This document shows, piece by piece, positions 53,617 through 62,695 of a stretch of 64,000 bases of DNA. Below the pieces are notes generated by a model. The model saw nothing but the letters and a program-made list of their open reading frames with translations, searched no databases and had not been told where the DNA came from. The position numbers and the translations under genes were made by a program. This stretch comes from Terrisporobacter vanillatitrophus. GTDB lineage: Bacteria > Bacillota > Clostridia > Peptostreptococcales > Peptostreptococcaceae. Each line of letters begins with the position of its first letter. Position 1 is the first letter of the stretch. The stretch is from contig NZ_CP154625.1 of the NCBI RefSeq assembly GCF_051148895.1, forward strand, positions 3,534,001-3,598,000. Direction: 5' to 3'.

Positions 53617-54876
53617 ATGCTTAAAATTGTTCATCCAGTATGTTGTGGTATTGATGTTCACAAAAAATTTATAGTAGCTACAATTGCTTCTACTAATTCT
53701 AAAAATATCACAACATATAAAACTAAAAACTTTCAAACATTTACCCATAATTTAATTGAATTCAAAAACTGGTTATTAAGTAACAATTGTACTGAAATAT
53801 GCATGGAAAGTACCGGTAAATACTGGTTACCAATCTATAACATTCTTGAAGATACTTGTAATATTACACTTGCAAATCCTAAATTTATAAAAAATATTCC
53901 TGGTAAAAAAACTGATAAACGTGATTCTTTATGGATTACAGATTTACACAAGCATGGTCTAGTTAGGGGGAGTTTTATTCCTCCAAAACAAATCAGAGAA
54001 CTTAGAGATTTAATGAGATACAGAAGTAAATTAGTTAATTTTCGTTCTAGTGAAAAAAACAGAATTCAAAATTCATTAACTGTATCTAACTTAATGATTT
54101 CTAGCGTTGTATCTGATACATTTGGTAAATCTTCTTCAGCTATTATTAAATATGCATTGGATCATCCCGAAAAGCTGAATATTGATTATACTGAATTTCT
54201 TCATGCTAGACTACTACCTAAAGCTGAAGAAATAAATCTATCTATGCAAGGCAATATATCTAAAGAGCAATCAAGCAAAATGAGAGTTTCATTTAACCAT
54301 TTTGACTATATAAATAATTGTTTGACCCAACTAGATAATGTAATTTCTATCATTTCTTCAGACTACCAGGATCAAATATCTTTACTTTCTTCCGTACCAG
54401 GAATTACACCTAAGTCTGCCGTAGGCATAATTTCTGAAATAGGTGTTGATATGTCTAAATTTGATACATCAAAGCACCTTTGTTCTTGGGCAGGATTAAC
54501 GCCTCAGAACAATGAAAGTGCAGGAAAAAAGAAAAGTGTTCGTATAAGTCGTGCCGGTTTATATTTAAAACCTTTGCTTGTTCAATGTGCCAATGCAGCT
54601 ATTAAAGATAAATCATGTCCTTACTTTAAATATAGATATGAATCTATTAAAAAAAGACGTGGACATAAGAGAGCTATAATAGCTATTTCAAGAATGCTAC
54701 TTACTTGTTGTTACAATATGTTACTAAATAATAAAGAATTTAATTCTTCATTATACGATTCTTACTTAAGTGATTGTGTAAATCAAACTAAATCTATAGA
54801 TAGGATGATTAAATATCTACAAACTCAAGGATTTGTAGTTCAAACACAAGTTGAAGAATCACTTGGAATTACATGA
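53617..54876 (+). CDS. IS110-family DEDD transposase/recombinase
   Basis: 419 residues. The N-terminal RuvC-like domain has D13 (CCGIDVHKK), E64 (CMESTGKYW) and D100/D103 (KKTDKRDS), the DEDD catalytic set. A coiled-coil middle part leads to the C-terminal Tnp20 domain with SVPGITPKSAVGIISEIG and CSWAGLTPQNNESAGKKK, where the nucleophilic serine is expected. It recombines DNA under guidance of the element's RNA. ATG at 53617 follows TTAAGGTGATAAA. No frameshift, so it may be active. Confidence 0.95.
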   Translation: MLKIVHPVCCGIDVHKKFIVATIASTNSKNITTYKTKNFQTFTHNLIEFKNWLLSNNCTEICMESTGKYWLPIYNILEDTCNITLANPKFIKNIPGKKTDKRDSLWITDLHKHGLVRGSFIPPKQIRELRDLMRYRSKLVNFRSSEKNRIQNSLTVSNLMISSVVSDTFGKSSSAIIKYALDHPEKLNIDYTEFLHARLLPKAEEINLSMQGNISKEQSSKMRVSFNHFDYINNCLTQLDNVISIISSDYQDQISLLSSVPGITPKSAVGIISEIGVDMSKFDTSKHLCSWAGLTPQNNESAGKKKSVRISRAGLYLKPLLVQCANAAIKDKSCPYFKYRYESIKKRRGHKRAIIAISRMLLTCCYNMLLNNKEFNSSLYDSYLSDCVNQTKSIDRMIKYLQTQGFVVQTQVEESLGIT

Positions 54877-55130
54877 TAATTAACCAGTAAATCAATTTTC
54901 CACAAACTCCGTTTTTATTTTTTTTAATATTTAAAGGGAGTTATTTAGTGTGCAATCCCTTCGGGTATCTTTTTTCAAGTTAACCTCCCATTATACTTTT
55001 GATATTATTTTTTACAATTACTTGTTCTATTATTTTTCAAATTTTGGTATGAATATTACCATGATTTACATGTATGTAAATATTAATTTATAGTAAATCC
55101 TATAATTAATAATATAATGGAGGTGCTAAT

Positions 55131-55502
55131 ATGAATAATTTACATCTAAGTGATGATGAATTAGTTGAAAACTTTGAAAGTGCCAGTCCTTGGTTTGTGG
55201 GTTTATATATGGAAACATTTTTGAATAATTTAAGTTTCTTATCTAACAGACAAGCTAAAAATGAATTTACAACTGATATACATAGATATGACCCCATATT
55301 AATTGATGAAAATATTTTAGATATTTATAATAGGGTTGAATCATTATTGAGAATAATTAAAGGCAATAGAGTTCTCGACGCATTAAAAATGGTACTTGAT
55401 TATGATACTGATACAATTTATGATATTTATGCTCGAGAAGAAGCCATTTACTTATTATCTTTAATAAAAAATGGAAAAATATCCTTACCAAAATCTAATT
55501 AA
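55131..55502 (+). CDS. Hypothetical 123-residue protein
   Basis: No family recognised. Soluble, acidic and mostly helical, beginning MNNLHLSDDELVENFESASP; later KGNRVLDALKMVLDYDTDTIYDIY. It may be a small adaptor or a phage-type protein, but nothing proves this. ATG at 55131 follows ATGGAGGTGCT, a strong ribosome site, and a terminator follows. It lies just right of the IS110 element, which may have separated it from former neighbours. Confidence 0.6.
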   Translation: MNNLHLSDDELVENFESASPWFVGLYMETFLNNLSFLSNRQAKNEFTTDIHRYDPILIDENILDIYNRVESLLRIIKGNRVLDALKMVLDYDTDTIYDIYAREEAIYLLSLIKNGKISLPKSN

Positions 55503-55511
55503 TATAAAAAT

Positions 55512-55556
55512 TAATGCTCTTAATAATAAATATAAAATTTATTATTAAGAGCATTT
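55512..55556. terminator. Bidirectional terminator between unknown gene and Nif11-like gene
   Basis: Stem AATGCTCTTAATAATAAAT with TTTATTATTAAGAGCATT and a short AT loop; T-rich on both strands. Confidence 0.8.
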
Positions 55557-55569
55557 TATTGACTATAAT

Positions 55570-55839
55570 CTAATTTAATGATGTAAAAAAATCTTCATAC
55601 CAATCTGACCATTCATCCATAGGATAAACTGCTCCTCCATTACAACTTTTTAGAAGATTTGATGAATATTCTTCCCCCATTGCAAAGAGGTCTCCTACTG
55701 TCATATCATACCCCATAGATGTGGCAACATTACAAAACTCCTCCATAGGATCTTCTGCATCTCTTGTTTCAATAAACTTTTCTTTAATTAGTTGATTATT
55801 TCTTGCTTCTTCAAGAATTTTTACTAGTTTTTCATTCAT
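55570..55839 (-). CDS. Nif11-like leader-type peptide
   Basis: 89 residues from ATG 55839, which follows GGGGGTGG; the frame opens earlier at GTG 55854. The first 66 residues look like a Nif11 leader: KLVKILEEARNNQLIKEKF, CNVATSMGYDMTVGDL and EEYSSNLL, ending in a Gly-Gly site (G68-G69). The tail after GG has 20 residues, rich in Asp, Glu, Trp, Tyr and Phe and without cysteine. Nif11 leaders precede peptide natural products or occur on non-RiPP proteins; no modification enzyme or GG-peptidase lies nearby. Confidence 0.65.
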   Translation of the reverse strand: MNEKLVKILEEARNNQLIKEKFIETRDAEDPMEEFCNVATSMGYDMTVGDLFAMGEEYSSNLLKSCNGGAVYPMDEWSDWYEDFFTSLN

Positions 55840-55929
55840 AGTAGCCACCCCCACTTACTTATATAAAGTATTTTACACCTTTCTTATTTTAAGAATAAAA
55901 TCACTTTATTTATTTGTCAATTTATATTT

Positions 55930-57459
55930 CTACATAAGCGGTGCAAATACTCTAAGTATTGCTTGCCATAAGGCATATCTTCTTCCAGCTTTTATGTCTT
56001 CTTCGGAAAATTGCCTACTTTTTGAAATTGTATCTAAAGCATCTTTTTTAATATCACTTAAGCATTTACATTTATATAAATACACACCACACTCAAAATG
56101 TAAGTATAAACTCCTATAATCCATATTTATTGTACCTACTGTTGCAACTTCATCATCACAAACAAATACTTTAGCATGAATAAATCCTGGAGTATATTCA
56201 TAAATCTTAACACCAGCTCTTATTAATTGAGGATAATAAGATCTGGTAAGCTTAAATACGGTCTTCTTGTCTGGTATTCCTGGCGTTACTACTTTTACGT
56301 CTACACCCTTTTTAGCAGCTAAACAAAGGGCTGTCATCATCTCATTATCAATAATCAAATATGGTGTAAAAATATATACATAGTTTTTTGCACTATTTAT
56401 AATATTTAAATATACATTTTCTCCTACAACCTCTTCATCTAAAGGTGAATCTCCATAAGGTTGTACAAACCCATCACTTATTGTAGTTTCCAATTGGTGT
56501 ACTTCTGGTTTATAAATAGAAAAGTCTTCGTCTGTTTGTCTACTAGAATTCCACATTTCTAAAAACATCATAGTTAAGTTCCATACACCTTGTCCCTTTA
56601 ACATAACTCCTGTATCTTTCCAATGTCCAAACCTTACTTTTTCATTAATATACTCATCAGCTAAATTTATACCGCCTGTAAATCCTGTATGTCCATCTAT
56701 TACTGTAATTTTACGATGGTCTCTATTATTCATAACAAGAGATAATAAAGGTTTAAAAGGATTAAAAGCAATACATTTTATTCCCTTTTTCTCTAAAATT
56801 TTATTATATCCATAAGGAAGAAGAGATATGCAACCCATATCATCATACATAAGTCTTACATCTAATCCTTCTTTAGCTTTTTGTTCTAGTATTTTCAAAA
56901 TACCATCCCACATCTTACCTTCTTCTATAATGAAGTATTCCATAAATATATATCTTTTTGCTTTTTTTAGTTCTTTAATTAAATCTTCGTAATTATCCTC
57001 TCCCACACTATAATATTTAACCTCTGTGTTTTTGTACATAGGATAACCAGCTGCACAGTTTATATAGTTCATGTGACCATAAACTGTTTTATTTTCTTTT
57101 TCAACTTTTTCTGCTATATCTTTATTTTGTCTTAAGTATTTACTTGTCTTTTGCTGAACTTTCTCTAGACGATATCTCATCTCTTTAGAAGGTTTCTTAT
57201 TACCTAGTATAAGATATAATATTCCTCCTGCAATATTAAAAATTAATATTGGTATAATCCAAGCCAATTTATAAGCCGGATTGTCACTTTTATTTATAAT
57301 CCAAAGTACTACTAAAGCACTTATTGCAGTACACATAATAGATGATATTGCTGAAAAATGGGTGAATTTTATTAATAAAAATAAAAATATACAAAATTGG
57401 ATAGCAATCATTACCCCGATAACTACCATTCTACTAAATAATAACCTCAATATCTTCAT
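55930..57459 (-). CDS. cls: Cardiolipin synthase
   Basis: 509 residues. Two or three N-terminal membrane segments (about 5-85, including WIIPILIFNIAGGILYLILG) and two PLD motifs: HRKITVIDGHTGFTGGINL near 250 and HAKVFVCDDEVATVGTINMD near 430, both with HxKx4D. Forms cardiolipin from two phosphatidylglycerol molecules in the membrane. The single gene is preceded by GAAGGGAGAAAG before ATG 57459. Confidence 0.95.
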   Translation of the reverse strand: MKILRLLFSRMVVIGVMIAIQFCIFLFLLIKFTHFSAISSIMCTAISALVVLWIINKSDNPAYKLAWIIPILIFNIAGGILYLILGNKKPSKEMRYRLEKVQQKTSKYLRQNKDIAEKVEKENKTVYGHMNYINCAAGYPMYKNTEVKYYSVGEDNYEDLIKELKKAKRYIFMEYFIIEEGKMWDGILKILEQKAKEGLDVRLMYDDMGCISLLPYGYNKILEKKGIKCIAFNPFKPLLSLVMNNRDHRKITVIDGHTGFTGGINLADEYINEKVRFGHWKDTGVMLKGQGVWNLTMMFLEMWNSSRQTDEDFSIYKPEVHQLETTISDGFVQPYGDSPLDEEVVGENVYLNIINSAKNYVYIFTPYLIIDNEMMTALCLAAKKGVDVKVVTPGIPDKKTVFKLTRSYYPQLIRAGVKIYEYTPGFIHAKVFVCDDEVATVGTINMDYRSLYLHFECGVYLYKCKCLSDIKKDALDTISKSRQFSEEDIKAGRRYALWQAILRVFAPLM

Positions 57460-57556
57460 TAACTTTCTCCCTTCAAAATTATATATTTGAATAAAATATA
57501 ATTTTTTAAATTATAGCATAAGTAACTTTTTAAGCAAACTATTTATTGCATTTATA

Positions 57557-57586
57557 AAACTCAAGAACCATAGATCCTTGAGTTTT
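57557..57586 (-). terminator. Terminator after the methyltransferase gene
   Basis: Stem AAAACTCAAG/CTTGAGTTTT with an inner GA..TC pair, followed by T residues on the minus strand; 5 nt from the stop codon. Confidence 0.75.
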
Positions 57587-57591
57587 TATAT

Positions 57592-58752
57592 CTAAATTAA
57601 ATTATCTTCTTTTAATAAATTGTATAACGTTGGATTAAAATTAAATTCTTTCATTAGTACTTGTACTTGTTGTAGAGATTTTTCTTTTTTCTCTTTTTGT
57701 AAATTTGACTTTGATGCTCTTATTAAAATATTTTTGGGTGAATGAGATATATCAATAAACTCTAATAATTGAGTTTTATATCCAACACATTCTAATAAAT
57801 TACCTCTTACTGAATCTGTCATAAGAGCTGCTACTCTTTCTTGTATAATTCCATATTTATTTAAAATTTCTAAACTTTCGGCCTTCATTTGATGGTTGAA
57901 CTCATGTTGGCAACAAGGTACTGAGAATATCATTTTTGCATTCCACTTAACTGCATTGTATAAAGCATAGTCAGTAGCTGTGTCGCAAGCATGAAGAGTA
58001 ATAACCATATCCACCTTATTATTGTATCTGAACCCATTTATGTCTCCTAGTTCAAAGTGTAAATTATCAAACTTATATTTTTTTGCTATTTCATTACATT
58101 TTTTTATTACATCTTCTTTTAAATCCAATCCTATCATTTTTACATTTATCTTTTTTATTTCTACGAAATAATAATAAAGAACAAAAGTTAAATATGACTT
58201 TCCACAACCAAAATCTAATATTGTTAATTCTTTATAATCATTTTTCTTGATTTCATCATCAATTATTTCAATAAATCTATTTATTTGCTTATACTTATCA
58301 TATTTTGAGTTTACAACCTTGCCTTCTTTAGTAAAAACTCCTAAATCAATAAGAGGTTGAATAAGCATACCTTCTTTAAGGATATAGTTCTTTTCTTTGT
58401 TATGTCCTTTGTTAACTACATTTTCACTGTTACTTTTCTTTTTACCTAAAAAAACTTTACCTTTTTTAGATATTTTAATATCATAAACTGTGTTAGTTGA
58501 CCAAGCATTTAACTGTTTAAAGTCTTCTTTCATATATTCAAGTATTTTATAATTTAAGTCTTTTATTTCTATATTTTCATGAAATACTTGCTTGTCTGTA
58601 AATTTTTCTATTTGATAATATTCTTTATTATTTTTTTTTAGTTGAAAAACTATTTTATTGTATTTTACCTCTTTATTTTTTTTATTACTTATAACTACTT
58701 TTATTATATTTTCTTTACATATTTCATTTATTATCTTAACTGTATCTTCCAT
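57592..58752 (-). CDS. SAM-dependent methyltransferase (Methyltransf_32-like)
   Basis: 386 residues. An N-terminal domain of about 125 residues is lysine-rich (FLGKKKSNSENVVNKG) and is followed by a Rossmann methyltransferase domain: SAM-binding TILDFGCGKSYLTF near 180, acidic DLKED, then the family-specific HACDTATDYAL and FSVPCCQHEFNHQM motifs. The PCCQH motif and basic N-domain suggest an RNA-modifying enzyme; the substrate is not established. ATG at 58752 follows GGTGATATAG. Confidence 0.82.
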   Translation of the reverse strand: MEDTVKIINEICKENIIKVVISNKKNKEVKYNKIVFQLKKNNKEYYQIEKFTDKQVFHENIEIKDLNYKILEYMKEDFKQLNAWSTNTVYDIKISKKGKVFLGKKKSNSENVVNKGHNKEKNYILKEGMLIQPLIDLGVFTKEGKVVNSKYDKYKQINRFIEIIDDEIKKNDYKELTILDFGCGKSYLTFVLYYYFVEIKKINVKMIGLDLKEDVIKKCNEIAKKYKFDNLHFELGDINGFRYNNKVDMVITLHACDTATDYALYNAVKWNAKMIFSVPCCQHEFNHQMKAESLEILNKYGIIQERVAALMTDSVRGNLLECVGYKTQLLEFIDISHSPKNILIRASKSNLQKEKKEKSLQQVQVLMKEFNFNPTLYNLLKEDNLI

Positions 58753-58933
58753 CTATATCACCTATTTTTCATTTTCTTAATTGCACTACTTATTATACCA
58801 TTAAGTATTATTATATAATTAAATTTTTTATATACTTATAATACTTTTTCTATAAATAGTAAATATATTTGTTGTTTTTGTTATATTTTCTCTTATTTTT
58901 CATATTAATAATGATATAAGTAGGAGGTATTTT

Positions 58934-59908
58934 ATGAAAGAAACTTTTAATCCCAATTTATATCATGGAAAACACAAAAGAAAAAACTTCTTTGAAGGAT
59001 GGTATTTTAAAATAGTCGACAATAAAAATGATTATAAACTTGCCATTATTCCCGGTATTTCTTATGGCAATAATAAAGATGAACACCACTCTTTTATACA
59101 AATTTTAAATGGAAAAGAATCTACTTTTAATTATTTATCTTACGATGTAAAGGATTTTAGATATAATAATAATAGATTTAGGATATTTATTAATTCTAAT
59201 ATTTTTTCTTTAGAAAACATAAATCTATCCATAGATTCTAATGATTTAAATATTCATGGTAATCTAATATTAAAAAATTTAGTAAAGTGGCCTGGTAGCA
59301 TTATTAATCCTGGTAGCATGGGATTTTATAATTATTTGAAATTTATGGAGTGCTATTCACATGTATGTGTTCTAAACGGATCCATTATTGGAGATTTAAA
59401 CATTAATGGTATAAATGTAAATTTTACGGCAGGAAAAGTCTATATTGAAAAAAATTGGGGTAAAAGTTTTCCAAAATCTTGGTTATGGATTCAAAGTAAC
59501 TCTTTTAAAAGTAGAAAAGCTTCTATAACTTGTTCCATAGGAACTATACCTTTTCCTATAAGAGACTTCACCGGTTTCATTATAGGCCTAACTTTAGAAA
59601 ATGAATTCTATAGTTTTACTACAATTAATCACAGCAAAATTAATATACAAAATTTTGGAAATGATATTGCTTTAACAGTAACTAAAAAGAACTTTAGATT
59701 AACCCTAAAAACTTATACGAATCCAAAAGATTTTTTAGTATTAAAGGCACCTAATCAAGGTTCTATGACATCCACTGTAAAAGAAACTATAAATGGTCAA
59801 GTATATATACTTCTAGAAGATACTAAAATAAATAAAAAAATATTTGAAGGTATGGGGCTTAGTGCCGGAGTAGAATACGGAGGAAATTTTTCTTCATTTT
59901 TTAAATAA
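58934..59908 (+). CDS. Tocopherol-cyclase-like protein
   Basis: 324 residues. The start FNPNLYHGKHKRKNFFEGWYFKIVD is the hallmark of the tocopherol_cycl family, with KNLVKWPGSIINPGSMGFYNYLKFMECYSH and IEKNWGKSFPKSWLWIQ in pieces. In plants and cyanobacteria the family closes the chromanol ring of tocopherol, but clostridia lack that pathway, so this member must have another, unknown, lipid-like or terpenoid substrate. No signal peptide. ATG at 58934 follows GTAGGAGGTATTTT. Stands alone, converging with the patatin gene. Confidence 0.82.
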   Translation: MKETFNPNLYHGKHKRKNFFEGWYFKIVDNKNDYKLAIIPGISYGNNKDEHHSFIQILNGKESTFNYLSYDVKDFRYNNNRFRIFINSNIFSLENINLSIDSNDLNIHGNLILKNLVKWPGSIINPGSMGFYNYLKFMECYSHVCVLNGSIIGDLNINGINVNFTAGKVYIEKNWGKSFPKSWLWIQSNSFKSRKASITCSIGTIPFPIRDFTGFIIGLTLENEFYSFTTINHSKINIQNFGNDIALTVTKKNFRLTLKTYTNPKDFLVLKAPNQGSMTSTVKETINGQVYILLEDTKINKKIFEGMGLSAGVEYGGNFSSFFK

Positions 59909-59950
59909 AAAAATAGATAAGTTTGAAAAATACAAACTTATCTATTTTTT
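59907..59950. terminator. Bidirectional terminator between cyclase-like and patatin genes
   Basis: Stem AAAAATAGATAAGTTTG/CAAACTTATCTATTTTT, loop of 8 nt. Overlaps the ends of both genes. Confidence 0.85.
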
Positions 59951-61154
59951 ATTCCTCTTCTTTTAGTAAACATAATAGTTTTTCATTTATTATATTAATA
60001 TCAACTTGTTTGATATTTTCAATTGCTTTTCTTTTTAATCTTCTTAAGCTAAGTTGTACTTTATTTTGAAAGTTACCTTCTTTTTCATTATCTTTTATTA
60101 GGCTAAAAAAATCTGATAAGGAATATATTTTAAATTTTTCTATTTGTCTTTCCTTTGCCATATTTTCTAAAAGCGCAATAACAATATCTTGATAATCATC
60201 TTCTTTATTTAAATTTAAATACTTTGATAAATTAGGTAATATAAATTCAAATAGCATTCTTTTAGGAGGAATATCTTCTAATCCCATACTTGTTCCTATA
60301 TCTATAATCAATTCATCAGGTAATTCTAAAAGTTTGCTAAAAATTAAATCATCATCTACTGGCTCTATATAGTATTCTCTTCCTCTTAATTTTCTTATAG
60401 CCTTAATTGCATCATAATAACCAAGTTTAATATTTCTATGAGCCAAATCTTTTGTAAATATAAATGTTCCACCTAAATCCATAGATGGCTGTATTTCAAC
60501 CACATTTACACTTTCATCAATATGTCTCAATTTTCTACTAGAATTTAATCTTATGGCTATTATCTTATCATAATTTTTTCTTGCTAAAAGACTCACAGGG
60601 CAATTATCATAAAGTCCTCCATCTAAGTATGCTTTACCGTCTAATGGTTCCATTTTTAGCCCTGGATATCTAGCACTTGCCATTATAAAGTCTTTTATTT
60701 TTCCATTTGGAATATCTTCTTTAAACACTTCTATAGGGCTTAAAGGTCCTAATTCCACAGTAACAAGTCCAAAGTCCACATTACTATTTCTTAATTTTTC
60801 CTCATCAATTAATTCATCCACAACCTTGCGTAAATTATCCGTATCAATGCCTTTATTAGTAATTATTTTTTTTGCTTCACTGGAAAAATAGGTTATGGTT
60901 TTTATATTAAGATTTCTATTTATTACATTTGCCATATGACTATCCTCTATATCAAATAGTTGCTGTGGAGTAACATGATTCCACATTTCAAAACATTTTT
61001 CAAAATCTCCTTGAGCAACCATAGCTGCATTAAATGCTCCAATAGAAGTTCCTACTATTCCATCTATCTCATATCCTTCTTCTAATAAAGCTTTAATGGC
61101 TCCAATGTGAAATGCACCCCTTGCTCCTCCACCTTCTAAAGCTACCCCTAACAT
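59949..61154 (-). CDS. Patatin-like phospholipase
   Basis: 401 residues. The patatin domain is N-terminal: LEGGGARGAFHIGAI supplies the oxyanion hole, GTSIGAFNAAM holds the nucleophile serine (about 41) and YLDGGLYDN carries the aspartate (about 174) of the Ser-Asp dyad. The C-terminal half (about 260-401) is helical and charged. It hydrolyses acyl lipids at or near the inner membrane face; the substrate is unknown. ATG at 61154 has TGGGGGAGATG upstream. Confidence 0.9.
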   Translation of the reverse strand: MLGVALEGGGARGAFHIGAIKALLEEGYEIDGIVGTSIGAFNAAMVAQGDFEKCFEMWNHVTPQQLFDIEDSHMANVINRNLNIKTITYFSSEAKKIITNKGIDTDNLRKVVDELIDEEKLRNSNVDFGLVTVELGPLSPIEVFKEDIPNGKIKDFIMASARYPGLKMEPLDGKAYLDGGLYDNCPVSLLARKNYDKIIAIRLNSSRKLRHIDESVNVVEIQPSMDLGGTFIFTKDLAHRNIKLGYYDAIKAIRKLRGREYYIEPVDDDLIFSKLLELPDELIIDIGTSMGLEDIPPKRMLFEFILPNLSKYLNLNKEDDYQDIVIALLENMAKERQIEKFKIYSLSDFFSLIKDNEKEGNFQNKVQLSLRRLKRKAIENIKQVDINIINEKLLCLLKEEE

Positions 61155-61238
61155 AAGCTATCATCTCCCCCATTAAGAGTATTTTTCTTCTTTATTTTAT
61201 ATTATATCAACTTGTTAGATTTGTAAGTAATTTAAACT

Positions 61239-61268
61239 AAAAAAGAAGCCATTTTATAGCTTCTTTTT
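61239..61268 (-). terminator. Terminator after nrdG
   Basis: Stem AAAAAAGAAGC/GCTTCTTTTT, loop CATTTTATA; 4 nt from the nrdG stop codon. Confidence 0.85.
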
Positions 61269-61271
61269 ATA

Positions 61272-61781
61272 TTATTTATTATCTAAATCAAATAATATTA
61301 ATTTATTTTCTTTTAATGTTTCTTTAACATTTATAACTCTTTGATTTGATGATCCTCTCAGGGTAAGAGATATATTCTTTTGCTCTTCTTCAAATTTGCC
61401 ATCTACTAAAACATCTGCATATTTTAAAATTTCTTTTTGAAGTTCATTAAAGTTTTCAACAGTATAGCCCGTCCATAAATATATTTTCTTTTCAGGATAT
61501 TTATTTTTAAATATCTTACATACATAAATAACTCCCTCAATATTTTCAGGACAAAGAGGTTCTCCTCCTAGTATGGATAAATCTCTTTTTATATTATGTT
61601 TATCAATATTATCCATAATATAATTTAGTTTTTCATCAGTAAATTCTTCACCATCTGTAAAACTCCAAGTTTCACCATTAAAACATCCTTTACACTTGTG
61701 AGGGCATCCTTGGGTCCAAAGAGACATAGTAATTCCAAATCCATTGGCTATATCATTATCTTTAATTCTATTTATTCTCAT
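61272..61781 (-). CDS. nrdG: Anaerobic ribonucleotide reductase activating protein
   Basis: 169 residues, a radical-SAM enzyme that installs the glycyl radical on NrdD. The cluster motif is CPHKCKGCF (CxxxCxxC, about 26-33), followed by SILGGEPLCPENIE and WTGYTVENF. The start fits the family (MRINRIKDNDIANGFGITMS in part). ATG at 61781 follows AAAAGGAGCATA. It closes the nrdD-folD-thyX-nrdG group, 50 nt after thyX. Confidence 0.95.
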   Translation of the reverse strand: MRINRIKDNDIANGFGITMSLWTQGCPHKCKGCFNGETWSFTDGEEFTDEKLNYIMDNIDKHNIKRDLSILGGEPLCPENIEGVIYVCKIFKNKYPEKKIYLWTGYTVENFNELQKEILKYADVLVDGKFEEEQKNISLTLRGSSNQRVINVKETLKENKLILFDLDNK

Positions 61782-61831
61782 ATTATTATGCTCCTTTTAG
61801 TATCTGGATTTTATAAATTTAAAAGTTAACC

Positions 61832-62695
61832 TTATTTATTCATCTTTTCATAAGGCATCATACAGCACATAGCACCTTCTGGACATGGTCCAAATTGACA
61901 ACTTGCACCAAGAGTTTTGGCAAGTAAAGGACTTGCTTTTTCTACTTCGTCTACCATAGTCCATGCTAATTCATTTATTTCTTCTTGTGCTCTTCTGCAA
62001 CATCTATGATGACAGAAGTTAATTAAACTTCTTAAGTTCATTGTGCATATTATTTTTGTTTCACATGCATTTGGGAATACATATCTAGCATTTTCAATTG
62101 CCTTTTTCTCTAAAGTTGAACATAACTTTTTATATGATGTTCTTAATGATTCTACAAACTTTTCACAAGATTTATTCTCATTTTTCCATGCTTCAAATTC
62201 ATCTTTGTCTATATTACATTTTTTTAATTGAATATCTACTAGTTCACCATACTGATCTTTATTATAAACATAATCATATATTAATTTATCAACTATATCA
62301 TCATATAATCTTTGGCTATCTTCCATATGATTTTTATAGCTTTGCTCAAGTATAGGATGGTTTTTTATATCTTTCGGAATTACATATTCAAACTGAGTTT
62401 CTTTAACATATCTTTGAGATTGTTGACTATAAGATGCTATCCTATGTCTAACTAGTTGATGTGTTAAACTTCTAGAAACTCCTTCTATGGCAAAAGTAAA
62501 GCTAGTATGTTCTAACACACTGCCATGACCAATAGAAGTAATCATATTTACAAATCTTTCAATACTTTCTGGTGTTTGCTTCTCCATTAAATCATCGATA
62601 TTTGATGGTGAATAACAAAGCTTCCCTGCTGTAGCTACAACAAGCTCTGGATTCATTGTATGAGATATAAGTTTTACTTTTAATTTTGTTTCCAT
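61832..62695 (-). CDS. thyX: Flavin-dependent thymidylate synthase
   Basis: 287 residues, longer than many ThyX proteins (about 215-260). The hallmark RHRIASYSQQSQRY fits RHRxxSxxxxSxR and binds FAD and dUMP; HQLVRHR and NLRSLINFCHHRCC are also family regions. It makes dTMP from dUMP with methylene-THF and NADPH. Extra features are a lysine- and glutamate-rich insertion (about 115-195) and a Cys-rich tail CQFGPCPEGAMCC that could bind metal. ATG 62695 shares one base with the folD stop codon, so the two are translationally coupled, and folD supplies the folate substrate. Confidence 0.93.
   Translation of the reverse strand: METKLKVKLISHTMNPELVVATAGKLCYSPSNIDDLMEKQTPESIERFVNMITSIGHGSVLEHTSFTFAIEGVSRSLTHQLVRHRIASYSQQSQRYVKETQFEYVIPKDIKNHPILEQSYKNHMEDSQRLYDDIVDKLIYDYVYNKDQYGELVDIQLKKCNIDKDEFEAWKNENKSCEKFVESLRTSYKKLCSTLEKKAIENARYVFPNACETKIICTMNLRSLINFCHHRCCRRAQEEINELAWTMVDEVEKASPLLAKTLGASCQFGPCPEGAMCCMMPYEKMNK

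Larger units (their letters stand above)
53335..54975 (+). mobile_element. IS110-family insertion sequence (edges approximate)
   Basis: One intact DEDD transposase with about 275 nt of non-coding DNA before it and a short region after it, the layout of the IS110 group (not IS1111). No terminal inverted repeats or target duplication are expected or seen, so both edges are estimates. The left end carries an extended -10 promoter and a hairpin-rich region that probably encodes a bridge RNA. The right end contains an AAGGGA..TCCCTT hairpin near 54935-54963. Confidence 0.8.
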
